In this document: positions 1 to 7,831 of the stretch, in pieces
Layout: the number at the start of each line of letters is the position of its first letter
Position numbering within the stretch: the first letter of the stretch is position 1
Origin: Flectobacillus sp.
GTDB lineage: Bacteria; Bacteroidota; Bacteroidia; Cytophagales; Spirosomataceae
Reading direction: 5' to 3'
Assembly: GCA_029865665.1 (NCBI GenBank)
Contig: JARXAV010000064.1
Span: 1 to 8,965 of the forward strand
DNA: 8,965 bases
Notes under the pieces: generated by a model
The model's database searches: none
What the model was told of the DNA's origin: nothing
What the model saw: only the letters and a program-made list of their open reading frames with translations
Translations under genes and position numbers: made by a program

Positions 1-1
1 A

Positions 2-3000
2 ACCTTACAGCGATGCCTCCTCTTAGTACTATTTTTCTTTTTGTATTTCGCTGGCTACGCTCAACTTCCCTGTGGCTTTGGTAATATTTCTGCTGAGGAA
101 GAAAAGATAGCACAACAACTGATTAAACAGTTTAGTCCCAATAAACAATTCAATGGCTCTGACCCTGTGTATATCGCTGTAAAACCGCACTTTGTCACTA
201 CAGATGCAGGAGTGACCAACATGAGTATGGCTGCATTTAACAATGCCATCGCCATTTGTAATCAGTATTTTATCAATGCAGGAATCCAATTTTATATTTG
301 TGGTACACCTGCCAATACCCCTAATTATATCAATTCTACGGCCATGTACAACTGGCAAACTACAGGTTTTAAACAAGATTCTGTTACAAGTGCCAATAAT
401 GTAACCAACGCTCATAACATCTATTTCAGTAATAGTTTGGGCGGTGTAGGCGGTTTTTCGTATGGTTCAACCCAAAATAAGGCTTACAATAATAGCTTCT
501 CTTTGAATAGTCAGGCTGATGACAATAAAACTCTTGCCCATGAGTTGGGTCATTATTTCAACCTTGCTCATACGTTCAACAACAGTGGAGCAACCAATCC
601 AAGCGACCGAGAACGAGTAACTCGCAATCCTGCGGAGGTATCACCACGTCTATCAGCAAACTGTAGCAGCACAGGTGATTACCTCTGCGATACACCAGCT
701 GACCCTTATAATTTAAGTGGTGGAAAATTAGTAGGTTGTAATTCGCTTGGCACAGGAATTAGCATTTTGGATTCCAATAATGACCCTTTTGTACCATCGG
801 CATACAATGTAATGAATTACTATTTTTGCCAGCCTTACGACTTTACGCCACTTCAATACGCTCGTATGAATACCGCTTTAGCTATTAACAATACTCCAAG
901 TTCAAACCCTGCCACTCGTTATACCTTAGACTGTGCTGAAACTCCTCAAGATGCCCCAAGCAACGTTGCTGCATCGCTCATTTCCAACAGTGTCTCATTA
1001 GGTGTCCTCATTCAATGGACAGATAATTCGAGTAATGAAACGGGCTATATCATTGAACGCTCAACAAGTCCTACGGATAATTTCGTTGCCATCGGCGGTG
1101 TAGATGCCAATGTTACCTCTTTTAAGGATTTGAAAACGTTGATACAACAGACGTATTATTATCGTGTAAAAGCCTCCAACACAAAAGCTAATTATAATAC
1201 GACGATTCCTACGGTGAGTACTCCTGCTATCTGTGGCCCTCAATATTCAAATGGATGTTTGGTAAATGCGAATATTACCAATTTCTCAATAACAAACAGC
1301 AATGGAACAACGCTATTATCGAATCTTGGTTCTGGCTGTTCAGCGAATAACTTTGGGGATTACACCAATCTAAGCCCTGCTTCCGTAAAAGCAGGAACAA
1401 TGTATAACTTTACTATGAATACTGCCTTGAGTTCAGCAGGATACTATTTTCCAGAACATGTTGGTATATGGATTGATGCAAATCAGAATAATAGCTATTC
1501 AGATGCTGGTGAGCTTGTTTTTCAAAGTTCAGGAACCGTGATGAGTGGAACGACCGAATTAAGTGGCTCGTTCACCGTACCTGCTTCTGCGAACACGGGA
1601 GCAATTCGGTTAAGAATTAGATGTCGGATTAAAAGCGAAGGTCTAGTCGATAGCCCTTGTGGCATATTCGGCACGGGAGAAACGGAAGACTATTTGTTAA
1701 ATGTGAATCCTTCTGTCAGTATTACTACTAGTATTCCCACTGTATGTTCAAGCAACAATACACTCTCTGTCAGCTTTTTAAGTAATTTTACCGCAAATAA
1801 TAACAATCTCTATACAGCACAACTCTCCGATGCAACTGGAAATTTCAGCAATGCCACTACTGTCGGTTCGGGGACTAACAGTCCCATCCTTGTTACCATT
1901 CCAACGAGTACACCAGCAGGCTCTTCCTATAAGCTGAGAGTAAATTCAAGTTCTCCAACTGTAATTGGTAGTGAAACTAGTGGATTTGGATATGGAGAAT
2001 CCACAGCCAATATTAGCGTATCAGGACGAGATATTATTAATTCAGGAATGAGCAGTAGCCTCCTCCTTACTTTTACGGGAGCAGCTCCTTATAGTTATAC
2101 ACTCTCGAATGGGAGTTCTGCATCTGGGATAACGAGCCAGTCTGTCAACATTAACATTACTCCTTCATCCACAACAAGTTATACGCTCAATACGGCAAGC
2201 GGTGGTTGTGGAACAGCAACCATATCAGCAGGTACTGCAACGGTAAGCGTTATCCCCTATTGTATCCCATTATATACAAATAACTGTTCACCAACGGCTA
2301 CAACTACCAAAATGGCTATTAACCAAGTAACCCTCAAAAAAGCCAACGGACAGCTTTTATTGAACAATGATAATTCAAATTGTTCTACGTATGAATTTAG
2401 TGACTTTACGAGTTCTTCTTCGCTTCCGATACCACTACTCAAAGGAGACAGCACTTATATCTTTTTTGTAAAAGCATATCTTAGCCCTGATGGTTATTAT
2501 TACCCGCAATATTTCACGGTATGGATTGATTATAACAACAACAATAGTTTTGCGGATGCAGGCGAACTGGTTTTTCAATCAACAGATTCTGGTTTGTCGG
2601 CCACAGGAACGTTCACGATACCATCTAATGCAAGCATAGGAACTACTCGAATGCGAGTACGTAGCCGTTATGGCGCTGCTGCCACAGATGCTTGTAGTTC
2701 CCATTCAAATGGAGAAGCTGAAGATTATGCCGTACAAATTTCTCGAATTGTATCTGTCGGAGGAACAGTTGCGGGGGGAAACATCAGTGTTTGTCCCAAT
2801 ACAGACATCAATGTGCAACTAAGTTTGTCTGGACAAACAGGAACTATCTTAAAGTGGCAATCAGCCAATGATTCTACTTTTACAAGCCCTATTGACATCA
2901 CAAATACAACTGCCACACAAGTCGTATCTACGGTTTCAAACACCATGTATTTTAGAGCAATTGTTAAAAATGGAGTTGCACCAGAAGTAAGTTCGGCTTT

Positions 3001-3229
3001 TGCTCGAATCATGGTGAATCCTATTACAAGTATCCAATCGGGTAATTGGGAAGACATCAGTACTTGGAATTTAGGTCGAATTCCTCAACAAGACGACTTT
3101 GTAACCATTCGTAGTTCAGATACAGTTTATATCAATACCGATTCGGCACAAGCAAAATGTTTGTACAATGCTCAAGACAGCCAATTAATCTATGGCAATA
3201 CTAGTGGAAAACTAACATTAGGAAACTAA
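2..3229 (+). CDS. Secreted M43-family zinc metalloprotease with Fn3 and two GEVED domains (5' partial)
   Basis: Likely an exported zinc endopeptidase of the M43 (pappalysin/cytophagalysin) type that cleaves extracellular protein. The frame is open to base 2 with no ATG. Codons from 14 onward give a hydrophobic run (LLLVLFFFLYFAGYA) followed by Gln, a signal-peptide core and cleavage site, so translation starts upstream of the window and the TTG at 41 is internal. The zinc site HELGHYFNLAH is at 539-571. A GDYLCDTPADP segment follows near 673-705, and the Met-turn NVMNYY has its Met at 812-814, all in M43 order. After the catalytic domain come an Fn3-like domain (about 953-1230), a first GEVED domain (about 1232-1705, GETEDY near its end), a beta-rich linker, a second GEVED domain (about 2261-2740, GEAEDY), another beta-rich stretch, and a C-terminal GNWxDxxTWNxGRxP module from about 3030. 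Unusual points: Asn replaces the usual Gly in HExxHxxGxxH, and no type IX sorting domain is evident at the C-terminus. The family call is firm; the substrate is unknown. Confidence 0.9.
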   Translation, partial: TLQRCLLLVLFFFLYFAGYAQLPCGFGNISAEEEKIAQQLIKQFSPNKQFNGSDPVYIAVKPHFVTTDAGVTNMSMAAFNNAIAICNQYFINAGIQFYICGTPANTPNYINSTAMYNWQTTGFKQDSVTSANNVTNAHNIYFSNSLGGVGGFSYGSTQNKAYNNSFSLNSQADDNKTLAHELGHYFNLAHTFNNSGATNPSDRERVTRNPAEVSPRLSANCSSTGDYLCDTPADPYNLSGGKLVGCNSLGTGISILDSNNDPFVPSAYNVMNYYFCQPYDFTPLQYARMNTALAINNTPSSNPATRYTLDCAETPQDAPSNVAASLISNSVSLGVLIQWTDNSSNETGYIIERSTSPTDNFVAIGGVDANVTSFKDLKTLIQQTYYYRVKASNTKANYNTTIPTVSTPAICGPQYSNGCLVNANITNFSITNSNGTTLLSNLGSGCSANNFGDYTNLSPASVKAGTMYNFTMNTALSSAGYYFPEHVGIWIDANQNNSYSDAGELVFQSSGTVMSGTTELSGSFTVPASANTGAIRLRIRCRIKSEGLVDSPCGIFGTGETEDYLLNVNPSVSITTSIPTVCSSNNTLSVSFLSNFTANNNNLYTAQLSDATGNFSNATTVGSGTNSPILVTIPTSTPAGSSYKLRVNSSSPTVIGSETSGFGYGESTANISVSGRDIINSGMSSSLLLTFTGAAPYSYTLSNGSSASGITSQSVNINITPSSTTSYTLNTASGGCGTATISAGTATVSVIPYCIPLYTNNCSPTATTTKMAINQVTLKKANGQLLLNNDNSNCSTYEFSDFTSSSSLPIPLLKGDSTYIFFVKAYLSPDGYYYPQYFTVWIDYNNNNSFADAGELVFQSTDSGLSATGTFTIPSNASIGTTRMRVRSRYGAAATDACSSHSNGEAEDYAVQISRIVSVGGTVAGGNISVCPNTDINVQLSLSGQTGTILKWQSANDSTFTSPIDITNTTATQVVSTVSNTMYFRAIVKNGVAPEVSSAFARIMVNPITSIQSGNWEDISTWNLGRIPQQDDFVTIRSSDTVYINTDSAQAKCLYNAQDSQLIYGNTSGKLTLGN

Positions 3230-3250
3230 TCCCTAATAAATTTACTCCCC

Positions 3251-3287
3251 AAAGAAGCTCGAATTAATTTTTGAGCCTCTTTTTTAT
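3251..3287 (+). terminator. Intrinsic terminator of the protease gene
   Basis: The arms AAAGAAGCTC (3251-3260) and GAGCCTCTTT (3273-3282) pair over ten positions with one A-C mismatch, around a 12-base loop. A T-run follows to 3286. It lies 22 bases after the protease stop, as expected for a rho-independent terminator ending this gene. Confidence 0.75.
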
Positions 3288-3536
3288 TGATATATATCAA
3301 GTATGTAAATACATCCTTCGTATTCAAGTTTTTACAAAGATGACAACCTTACTCCTTTCAACAATTGCTCAATATCATTGAAAATTTTTCATAAAACAGG
3401 GCATTTATTAGATTGTAACTCTAAAAAATGGTCTTTTTTTTTCAAAAAATGACATTTTCGTAAAAATACTTAAACCAAAAATTCTATCCTGCTCTGCATT
3501 AAGTAGATATTATCATATTATAAATTATTTTTACCA

Positions 3537-3573
3537 TTTGTTGTAATAAATTCGGCATTATATGTTAAGTTTG
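3537..3573 (+). promoter_or_regulatory. Bacteroidota-type promoter of the TonB-dependent receptor
   Basis: TAAGTTTG at 3566-3573 matches the Bacteroidota -7 consensus TAnnTTTG exactly. A TTTGTTG sequence at 3537-3543 supplies the -33 TTG element with about 22 bases between the two. A transcript would start near 3580 and carry a leader of about 75 bases. The region just before the ATG is A-rich with no Shine-Dalgarno sequence, which is normal for the phylum. The start site itself is inferred. Confidence 0.6.
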
Positions 3574-3656
3574 AAACAAATTAGACGTAGAAGTAATCAT
3601 TACCAAATATTCTTCTGCATTTTCAATCATCACAAAAAACTAAAATATCGTCTTTT

Positions 3657-6401
3657 ATGAAGAAAAATTTCCTTCTGACGGTCCTAGCTATGCTTGGACT
3701 CCTTGCCAACACATTTGCTCAAGACAAAACAATCACAGGAACAGTAACAGATGCCAAAGATGGAGCGGCACTAGCAGGCGTAACTGTGAGATATGCTAAA
3801 GGTGGCTCAGTAACTGATGGAACGGGACATTTCAGCATCAAAGTACCTTCGGCAGTGAGTAAATTAATCTTCTCTTCTGTAGGTTATACGACACAAGAAG
3901 TAGCAATTCCTGCATCAGGTACAGTTAACGTTGCTTTAGCAGCTTCAATTAGCCAATTAGACGAAGTTGTAGTTTCAGTAGGTAGTAGAAGTTCACAAAG
4001 AACCATTACAGACTCACCACTTCCAATTAACATTTTCTCTACTTCCGATCTAAAAAGTACAGGTCAAGTATCTTTCGACAAAGCCCTTCAATACAGAGTA
4101 CCTTCATTCAACACAGTTAACACTCCAGTAAACGATGCTTCAACGTTACTTGACCCTTACGAACTTCGTAACCTTGGGCCAAGCCGTACCTTAATTTTGA
4201 TTAACGGTAAACGTAAAAACTTGAGTTCGTTATTGTATGTTCAATTTGCACCGGGTAGAGGTGAAACAGGTGTTGACCTTTCGTCAATTCCTACAGATGC
4301 TATCAAGCGTGTAGAGGTTTTGAGTGATGGAGCATCCGCACAATATGGTTCAGATGCGATTGCAGGGGTAATGAACGTAATCTTAAAAGATAAATTCGAA
4401 TACTCGTCTTTAACAGTGAATTCGGGAATTACAGGCAAAGGAGATGGAGCGTCTTATGGTTTATCATTCAATGGTGGAGCAAACTTCGCTGAAAAAGGAT
4501 TTGTTAACTACACAGTAGGATTCAGTCAACAAGACAACGCCATTCGTTCTGGAAATATTGATTTAGTATCTGAACAATTTGCTTTTGGTGGAGATGCAAC
4601 TTCAAATGCTCAAATCGCAGCATACTTGAAACGTTTCCCAACAGGTAATAACAAAAACGGTACAGGTGCTACTACAGCAGCTAAATTCTTGATCAATGCA
4701 GGAGTACCAGTTAGTCCAACGGCACAATTATATGCAAACGCTGCTTTCGTTGCTAAAAAAGTATTAAGTAATGCCAATTATCGTCAACCATATTGGAAAC
4801 AAGATTATGGTTTGTTACATGCTGCAGGAACAGAGTACATTGGTTATGAGCCTACTTTTGAAGGTGATTTGACAGATTACAATGCAACAATTGGTGTAAA
4901 AGACGATGCTAATGGCTGGAAAAAAGACGTAAGTTTCACAATTGGTGGTAACCAACAATTGTACTCGGTTGATAACACAGTTAACCACTCATTAAAAGGA
5001 AAAAGTCCTATTTCATTCAAAACTGGTGGTTATAACTTCAGCCACATGGTAGGAAACATCGACTTATCGAAACAGGTAACTGAAAAGTTAAACGTAGCAT
5101 TTGGTTCTGAAATGCGTTCTGAATCGTATCAAATCATTGCAGGAGATACTTCTTCGTATTCTGGAGAAGGATCAAACTCATTCCCAGGTATTAGAGCAGA
5201 AAATGCTAAAACAAACACTCGTTTTAACTTTGGTGCATACTTAGATTTAAGCTATGACATTACTGACAAGTGGTTAGTAAATGGTACAGTACGTGGTGAA
5301 AACTACAGTGATTTTGGTGGAACGTTCGTTTGGAAGGCTTCTACTCGTTATAAAATCCTTGATGATAAAATCGTACTAAGAGGTTCTGCTTCAACAGGTT
5401 TTAGAGCACCAACTTTACACCAAATCTATGCTCAATCAACACAAGCAGCATTCGTAGGAGGACAAATCGCTTTATCTGGTTTATTCAACAACAAAAGTGT
5501 AGTAGCAAGAGCATTGGGTATTCCTTCGTTGAAACCTGAAAAATCAACAAACTTTACCTTAGGATTAGGCTTGCAACCAGTTAAAAATTTAAGCATTACC
5601 TTAGATTACTACAACATTGATATTTCTGACAGAGTTGTATATAGTTCTTCTATCAAAACAAGTGACGCTGGTTCAGTATTAGGTCAAATTTTGACATCTA
5701 ACAACTTAAAAACAGTTCAGTTCTTTATCAACGGTATCAAAACAAATACTCAAGGATTAGACTATGTTGTTAGCTACAAAAACGTATTAGTAGGTAAAGG
5801 GAAAATGAACTTCAATTTAGCTGGTAACTTTACTTTAAATAACGAAATCGTAGGAGACCCAACTACTCCAGCGGCTATTAAAGCAGCAGGTTCATCAATC
5901 CTAAGCACGCAAATTAAGTCATTATTGACGAGAAGTCGTCCAATGTATAAAGCAATCTTTGGAGTTGATTACATGATAGGAAAAGTACAATTCAATTTGA
6001 ATAATACACTATTCGGTAAAACAGAATTCCAAGATTTAGACAATAGCTACTTCTTCTTTGATGCAAACGGTGTTGCTAATACATCTGGAGGGACTAATGC
6101 TATGGAGTATATCAAACAAGAATTCTCTCCAGCAGTGGTTACGGACTTAAACGTTGGTTATAACTTTACAGATAAATTATCAGCTTCATTCACTGTAAAT
6201 AATATCTTAAATGTATTACCATCTTGGAAATTAGTTGCCTTGAACTCAACAGGCCAAAAATTATTAGATAACCCGGCTCAAAAACAATTGCTAGAAGGCG
6301 GTTTGACATTTGACGGACGTTACCAAATTTTAGGTTACAACGGTTCTCAATTCAGTCAATTAGGTACTACTTTCAATGCAAGTATCAATTACAAATTCTA
6401 G
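3657..6401 (+). CDS. TonB-dependent outer-membrane receptor
   Basis: A complete 914-residue outer-membrane active transporter that would take up a bound ligand (siderophore, vitamin, glycan or peptide; undetermined) using energy from TonB-ExbBD. Residues 1-21 are a signal peptide (MKKNFLLTVL..., cleaved after NTFA before Gln). Residues about 25-98 form the carboxypeptidase-regulatory-like domain (ITGTVTDAKDG...). LDEVVV at 101-106 is TonB-box-like. The plug domain spans about 117-244, with LGPSRTLILINGKR and VLSDGASAQYGSDAIAGVMN as landmarks. The rest is the 22-strand-type barrel, including GFRAPTLHQIY, and it ends NASINYKF with the terminal aromatic typical of barrel proteins. Length is normal for the family. 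The plug resembles the general or siderophore-like class more than SusC, and there is no SusD gene beside it. It has its own promoter-like sequence upstream and terminator downstream, so it is probably monocistronic. Confidence 0.95.
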   Translation: MKKNFLLTVLAMLGLLANTFAQDKTITGTVTDAKDGAALAGVTVRYAKGGSVTDGTGHFSIKVPSAVSKLIFSSVGYTTQEVAIPASGTVNVALAASISQLDEVVVSVGSRSSQRTITDSPLPINIFSTSDLKSTGQVSFDKALQYRVPSFNTVNTPVNDASTLLDPYELRNLGPSRTLILINGKRKNLSSLLYVQFAPGRGETGVDLSSIPTDAIKRVEVLSDGASAQYGSDAIAGVMNVILKDKFEYSSLTVNSGITGKGDGASYGLSFNGGANFAEKGFVNYTVGFSQQDNAIRSGNIDLVSEQFAFGGDATSNAQIAAYLKRFPTGNNKNGTGATTAAKFLINAGVPVSPTAQLYANAAFVAKKVLSNANYRQPYWKQDYGLLHAAGTEYIGYEPTFEGDLTDYNATIGVKDDANGWKKDVSFTIGGNQQLYSVDNTVNHSLKGKSPISFKTGGYNFSHMVGNIDLSKQVTEKLNVAFGSEMRSESYQIIAGDTSSYSGEGSNSFPGIRAENAKTNTRFNFGAYLDLSYDITDKWLVNGTVRGENYSDFGGTFVWKASTRYKILDDKIVLRGSASTGFRAPTLHQIYAQSTQAAFVGGQIALSGLFNNKSVVARALGIPSLKPEKSTNFTLGLGLQPVKNLSITLDYYNIDISDRVVYSSSIKTSDAGSVLGQILTSNNLKTVQFFINGIKTNTQGLDYVVSYKNVLVGKGKMNFNLAGNFTLNNEIVGDPTTPAAIKAAGSSILSTQIKSLLTRSRPMYKAIFGVDYMIGKVQFNLNNTLFGKTEFQDLDNSYFFFDANGVANTSGGTNAMEYIKQEFSPAVVTDLNVGYNFTDKLSASFTVNNILNVLPSWKLVALNSTGQKLLDNPAQKQLLEGGLTFDGRYQILGYNGSQFSQLGTTFNASINYKF

Positions 6402-6423
6402 GAGAAACTAATTCTCAAACTAG

Positions 6424-6455
6424 AGAGGCTGTCCCAAAAGGATGGCCTCTTTTTT
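6424..6455 (+). terminator. Intrinsic terminator of the TonB-dependent receptor gene
   Basis: AGAGGCTGTCC (6424-6434) pairs with GGATGGCCTCT (6440-6450) over 11 positions, including two G-T wobbles, around a CAAAA loop. Six Ts run from 6450 to 6455. It begins 22 bases after the receptor stop and closes the unit. Confidence 0.9.
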
Positions 6456-6573
6456 GTTCTCCCTAAAATACCTCAAAGGGCATACCTTGCAATTGAAGGA
6501 TAAATTAGAGAAGATGAAGGAACTGCTCAACAAGAACGTTCATTATAAGAGAGGTGTGATGTATCTGAAGTGA
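6442..6573 (+). pseudogene. Short lysine/leucine-rich open frame, possible gene remnant
   Basis: A 43-codon frame starts at an ATG inside the right arm of the receptor terminator. From about 6496 it reads like natural protein: KDKLEKMKELLNKNVHYKRG, then VMYLK and a stop. The amphipathic Lys/Leu pattern suggests a leftover helix of a larger gene, perhaps a mobile-element protein, but I do not recognise the family. Nothing upstream looks like a start region, because the ATG lies in a terminator stem, so expression is unlikely. It could also be a chance frame. Confidence 0.22.
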
Positions 6574-6726
6574 AGGTTTATTACAACGTGTTTTATTACT
6601 AGGTACTTAGTAAACTAGATGGCTTATAGAACGACCTTTTTGGGGTCTGGTAAAATTCTACTAGGAACTAGACTGGAATAATTCCTTAGCTGTTTGAGGT
6701 TTATGTGTCCTCTCATGACCATTAGA

Positions 6727-6760
6727 GTTCCATGAGCGATATAAATTCCCACTATGGAAC
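6727..6760. repeat. Inverted repeat GTTCCAT / ATGGAAC
   Basis: Two perfect 7-base arms (6727-6733 and 6754-6760) are separated by 20 bases inside the gene-poor region. No T-run follows, so it is not a typical terminator. It may be a leftover regulatory or element-end structure, or chance. Confidence 0.35.
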
Positions 6761-6904
6761 AGAACGTGTCTCTAAACACCGAATTTGTCAGGTTAAATCA
6801 TATAATTTCTATAGTGACACCAATATCGTTTCCTAAATGATTATTTTTTTTTATTAGAGCCCGTCAAATCCATCTTAAGGAGGTTATTTATCCTTTGACA
6901 CTGT

Positions 6905-7099
6905 TTAATGAGTTCTCGGGTAGAATCCTTCATTAATGGCAGTAAAGCAAATACGTTGTTCTTCTTCACTCATAGCTTTATACATATTCTTAATGCCTCG
7001 TAATCTCAACCATTTCATCAAAACATCCAATAAAGTCTTGGATACAATTTTACAATCTCTGATGGGATAATTTCCGTCACGATTAGATTGCCAAATTAA
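6905..7099 (-). pseudogene. Open-frame remnant of an unrecognised protein (minus strand)
   Basis: A 64-codon frame is bounded upstream by a stop at 7100-7102 and ends in TAA at 6905-6907. Its peptide looks like genuine protein: it contains DCKIVSKTLLDVLMKWLRLR, then IKNMYKAMSEEEQRICFTAI and NEGFYP, with alternating helical and charged segments. The only ATG that would leave a useful length is at 7016-7018 (37 residues), which cuts the frame in mid-helix. It therefore looks like the 3' part of a degraded gene whose 5' part was lost or frameshifted. I cannot name the family. It lies leftward, downstream of the regulator gene but beyond that gene's terminator. A chance frame remains possible. 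Confidence 0.33.
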
Positions 7100-7186
7100 T
7101 TAAAATCAAGTGCGAGTAAGATTAAAACGCATATTTTACCAAGGAAGTAGAAGTAGTAGGAGTGTAAGTATCTTAGAGTGAGGGGC

Positions 7187-7222
7187 AAAAAAAATAAGCA
7201 CTTCGTTAAAAGTGCTTATTTT
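7187..7222 (-). terminator. Strong intrinsic terminator of the helix-turn-helix gene
   Basis: AAAATAAGCACTT (7191-7203) and AAGTGCTTATTTT (7210-7222) form a perfect 13-base stem with a 6-base loop. Read leftward the stem is followed by eight Ts (7187-7194 as As on the plus strand), the classical form. It sits about 75 bases past the stop of the leftward regulator gene. Confidence 0.85.
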
Positions 7223-7232
7223 CATTGAATTG

Positions 7233-7249
7233 TAGTCCGTACGGGACTA
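7233..7249. repeat. Small hairpin between regulator stop and its terminator
   Basis: TAGTCC (7233-7238) and GGACTA (7244-7249) form a perfect 6-base stem with a 5-base loop, in the 3' untranslated stretch of the regulator transcript. It has no U-run of its own. It may stabilise the transcript end, or it may be incidental. Confidence 0.4.
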
Positions 7250-7295
7250 AAGGTCTCCGACTTAACTTACTGATAATTAATCGCTTATGAGAATA

Positions 7296-7787
7296 CTATC
7301 CCACACTGTGAGCAAGACTGTGAGCAAAGAATGGAATAATCACTCCAAATCTTCGATTTACAGGCGATTTCTTGCCCACTGAATTAAAATTTGCAGCACT
7401 CTGGAAATTTGTTTTTGAAACAGCTAGACTTACTATTGAATTTCTAAACAGTGCATTTTCAGCTAGAACGTCGCTGTTCACTTTTGTCGCTTCATCCAAA
7501 TCTCTTGATAACGACTCAATTTTTTTTAAAAGATCATCTAAATATCCTTTAGGAGGATTACTCCATTCGTCAACTCCAGCCAATAGCCAGTTTGCATTCA
7601 CCTCTGGATGAATCGCAATAATACGTTGTACATAGTCAACTTTAGGTGTGGTTTGTCTTGGTCCAGTTATTCCAGATGTATGTGTCTCAGGAATTCCAAG
7701 AGCTCTATCAAACTCTCTTGATGACTTGTAGCCTAGAGTTCTCCATAAAAAATCAATCCTACTATTAAATTTTTCTAGTGTCTCCAT
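7296..7787 (-). CDS. CI-repressor-like helix-turn-helix regulator
   Basis: A 163-residue cytoplasmic DNA-binding protein, probably a transcriptional repressor. Residues about 7-75 match the phage-CI-type fold: an N-terminal helix, SSREFDRALGI and the following TSGITG recognition region, then VQRIIAIHPEVNANWLLAGVDEW, the typical closing NxNWLLxGxxxW signature. Residues about 82-125 are charged and Leu-rich (LLKKIESLSRDLDEA) and likely form a dimerising coiled coil. There is no S24/LexA-type self-cleavage domain, so induction by RecA-driven cleavage is not expected. I place the start at the Met encoded by 7785-7787. The longer frame from 7859 adds a Phe-rich stretch unlike the family and runs across a dyad, while 7787 has an A-rich leader. 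The C-terminus ends AHSLAHSVG, encoded by a 12-base tandem repeat. Proteins of this form are common in Bacteroidota prophages and islands, but no phage gene is visible beside it. Confidence 0.8.
   Translation of the reverse strand: METLEKFNSRIDFLWRTLGYKSSREFDRALGIPETHTSGITGPRQTTPKVDYVQRIIAIHPEVNANWLLAGVDEWSNPPKGYLDDLLKKIESLSRDLDEATKVNSDVLAENALFRNSIVSLAVSKTNFQSAANFNSVGKKSPVNRRFGVIIPFFAHSLAHSVG
7305..7328. repeat. 12-base tandem duplication at the 3' end of the regulator gene
   Basis: ACTGTGAGCAAG (7305-7316) is followed directly by ACTGTGAGCAAA (7317-7328), 11 of 12 bases identical. In the leftward gene it encodes the doubled AHSL/AHSV ending, so the last four-residue unit may be a recent in-frame duplication. 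Confidence 0.7.
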
Positions 7788-7831
7788 GTTTGTTGTATTT
7801 ATTTTGAAAAAAAACCATTCAATTCTTTGTA

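Larger units (their letters stand above)
3230..3656. other. Intergenic region between protease and receptor
   Basis: This 427-base AT-rich gap has no convincing gene on either strand. It contains the protease terminator at its left end and the receptor promoter at 3537-3573. The middle (about 3300-3530) is rich in A and T runs, including two AAAAAATG copies around 3424 and 3444, and I see no other defined element there. Confidence 0.6.
6456..7186. other. Gene-poor, apparently decayed region
   Basis: About 730 bases with no intact gene. It holds open-frame scraps on both strands: plus strand to 6573, and minus strand 6905-7099 and 6624-6797, the last of these 57 codons without a credible start. 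A perfect 7-base inverted repeat, GTTCCAT (6727-6733) and ATGGAAC (6754-6760), is also present. Stops in the other frames cut across the more protein-like stretches, which fits an eroded insertion or gene. No terminal inverted repeats or target duplication could be matched by eye. Confidence 0.5.

Noticed and set aside
29..415. 128-residue minus-strand frame opposite the protease
   Set aside because: It lies wholly opposite the signal peptide and the start of the M43 domain, has no domain of its own, and is a shadow of the real gene.
6424..6455. Insertion-sequence end resembling GAGGCTGTCCCAAAAG
   Set aside because: The sequence is explained by an 11-pair hairpin with a T-run directly after the receptor stop, and no matching inverted end was found in the window.
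7372..7611. 79-residue plus-strand frame
   Set aside because: It is antisense to the helix-turn-helix gene, whose domain signature is clear. The plus-strand peptide has no recognisable motif and no start region.
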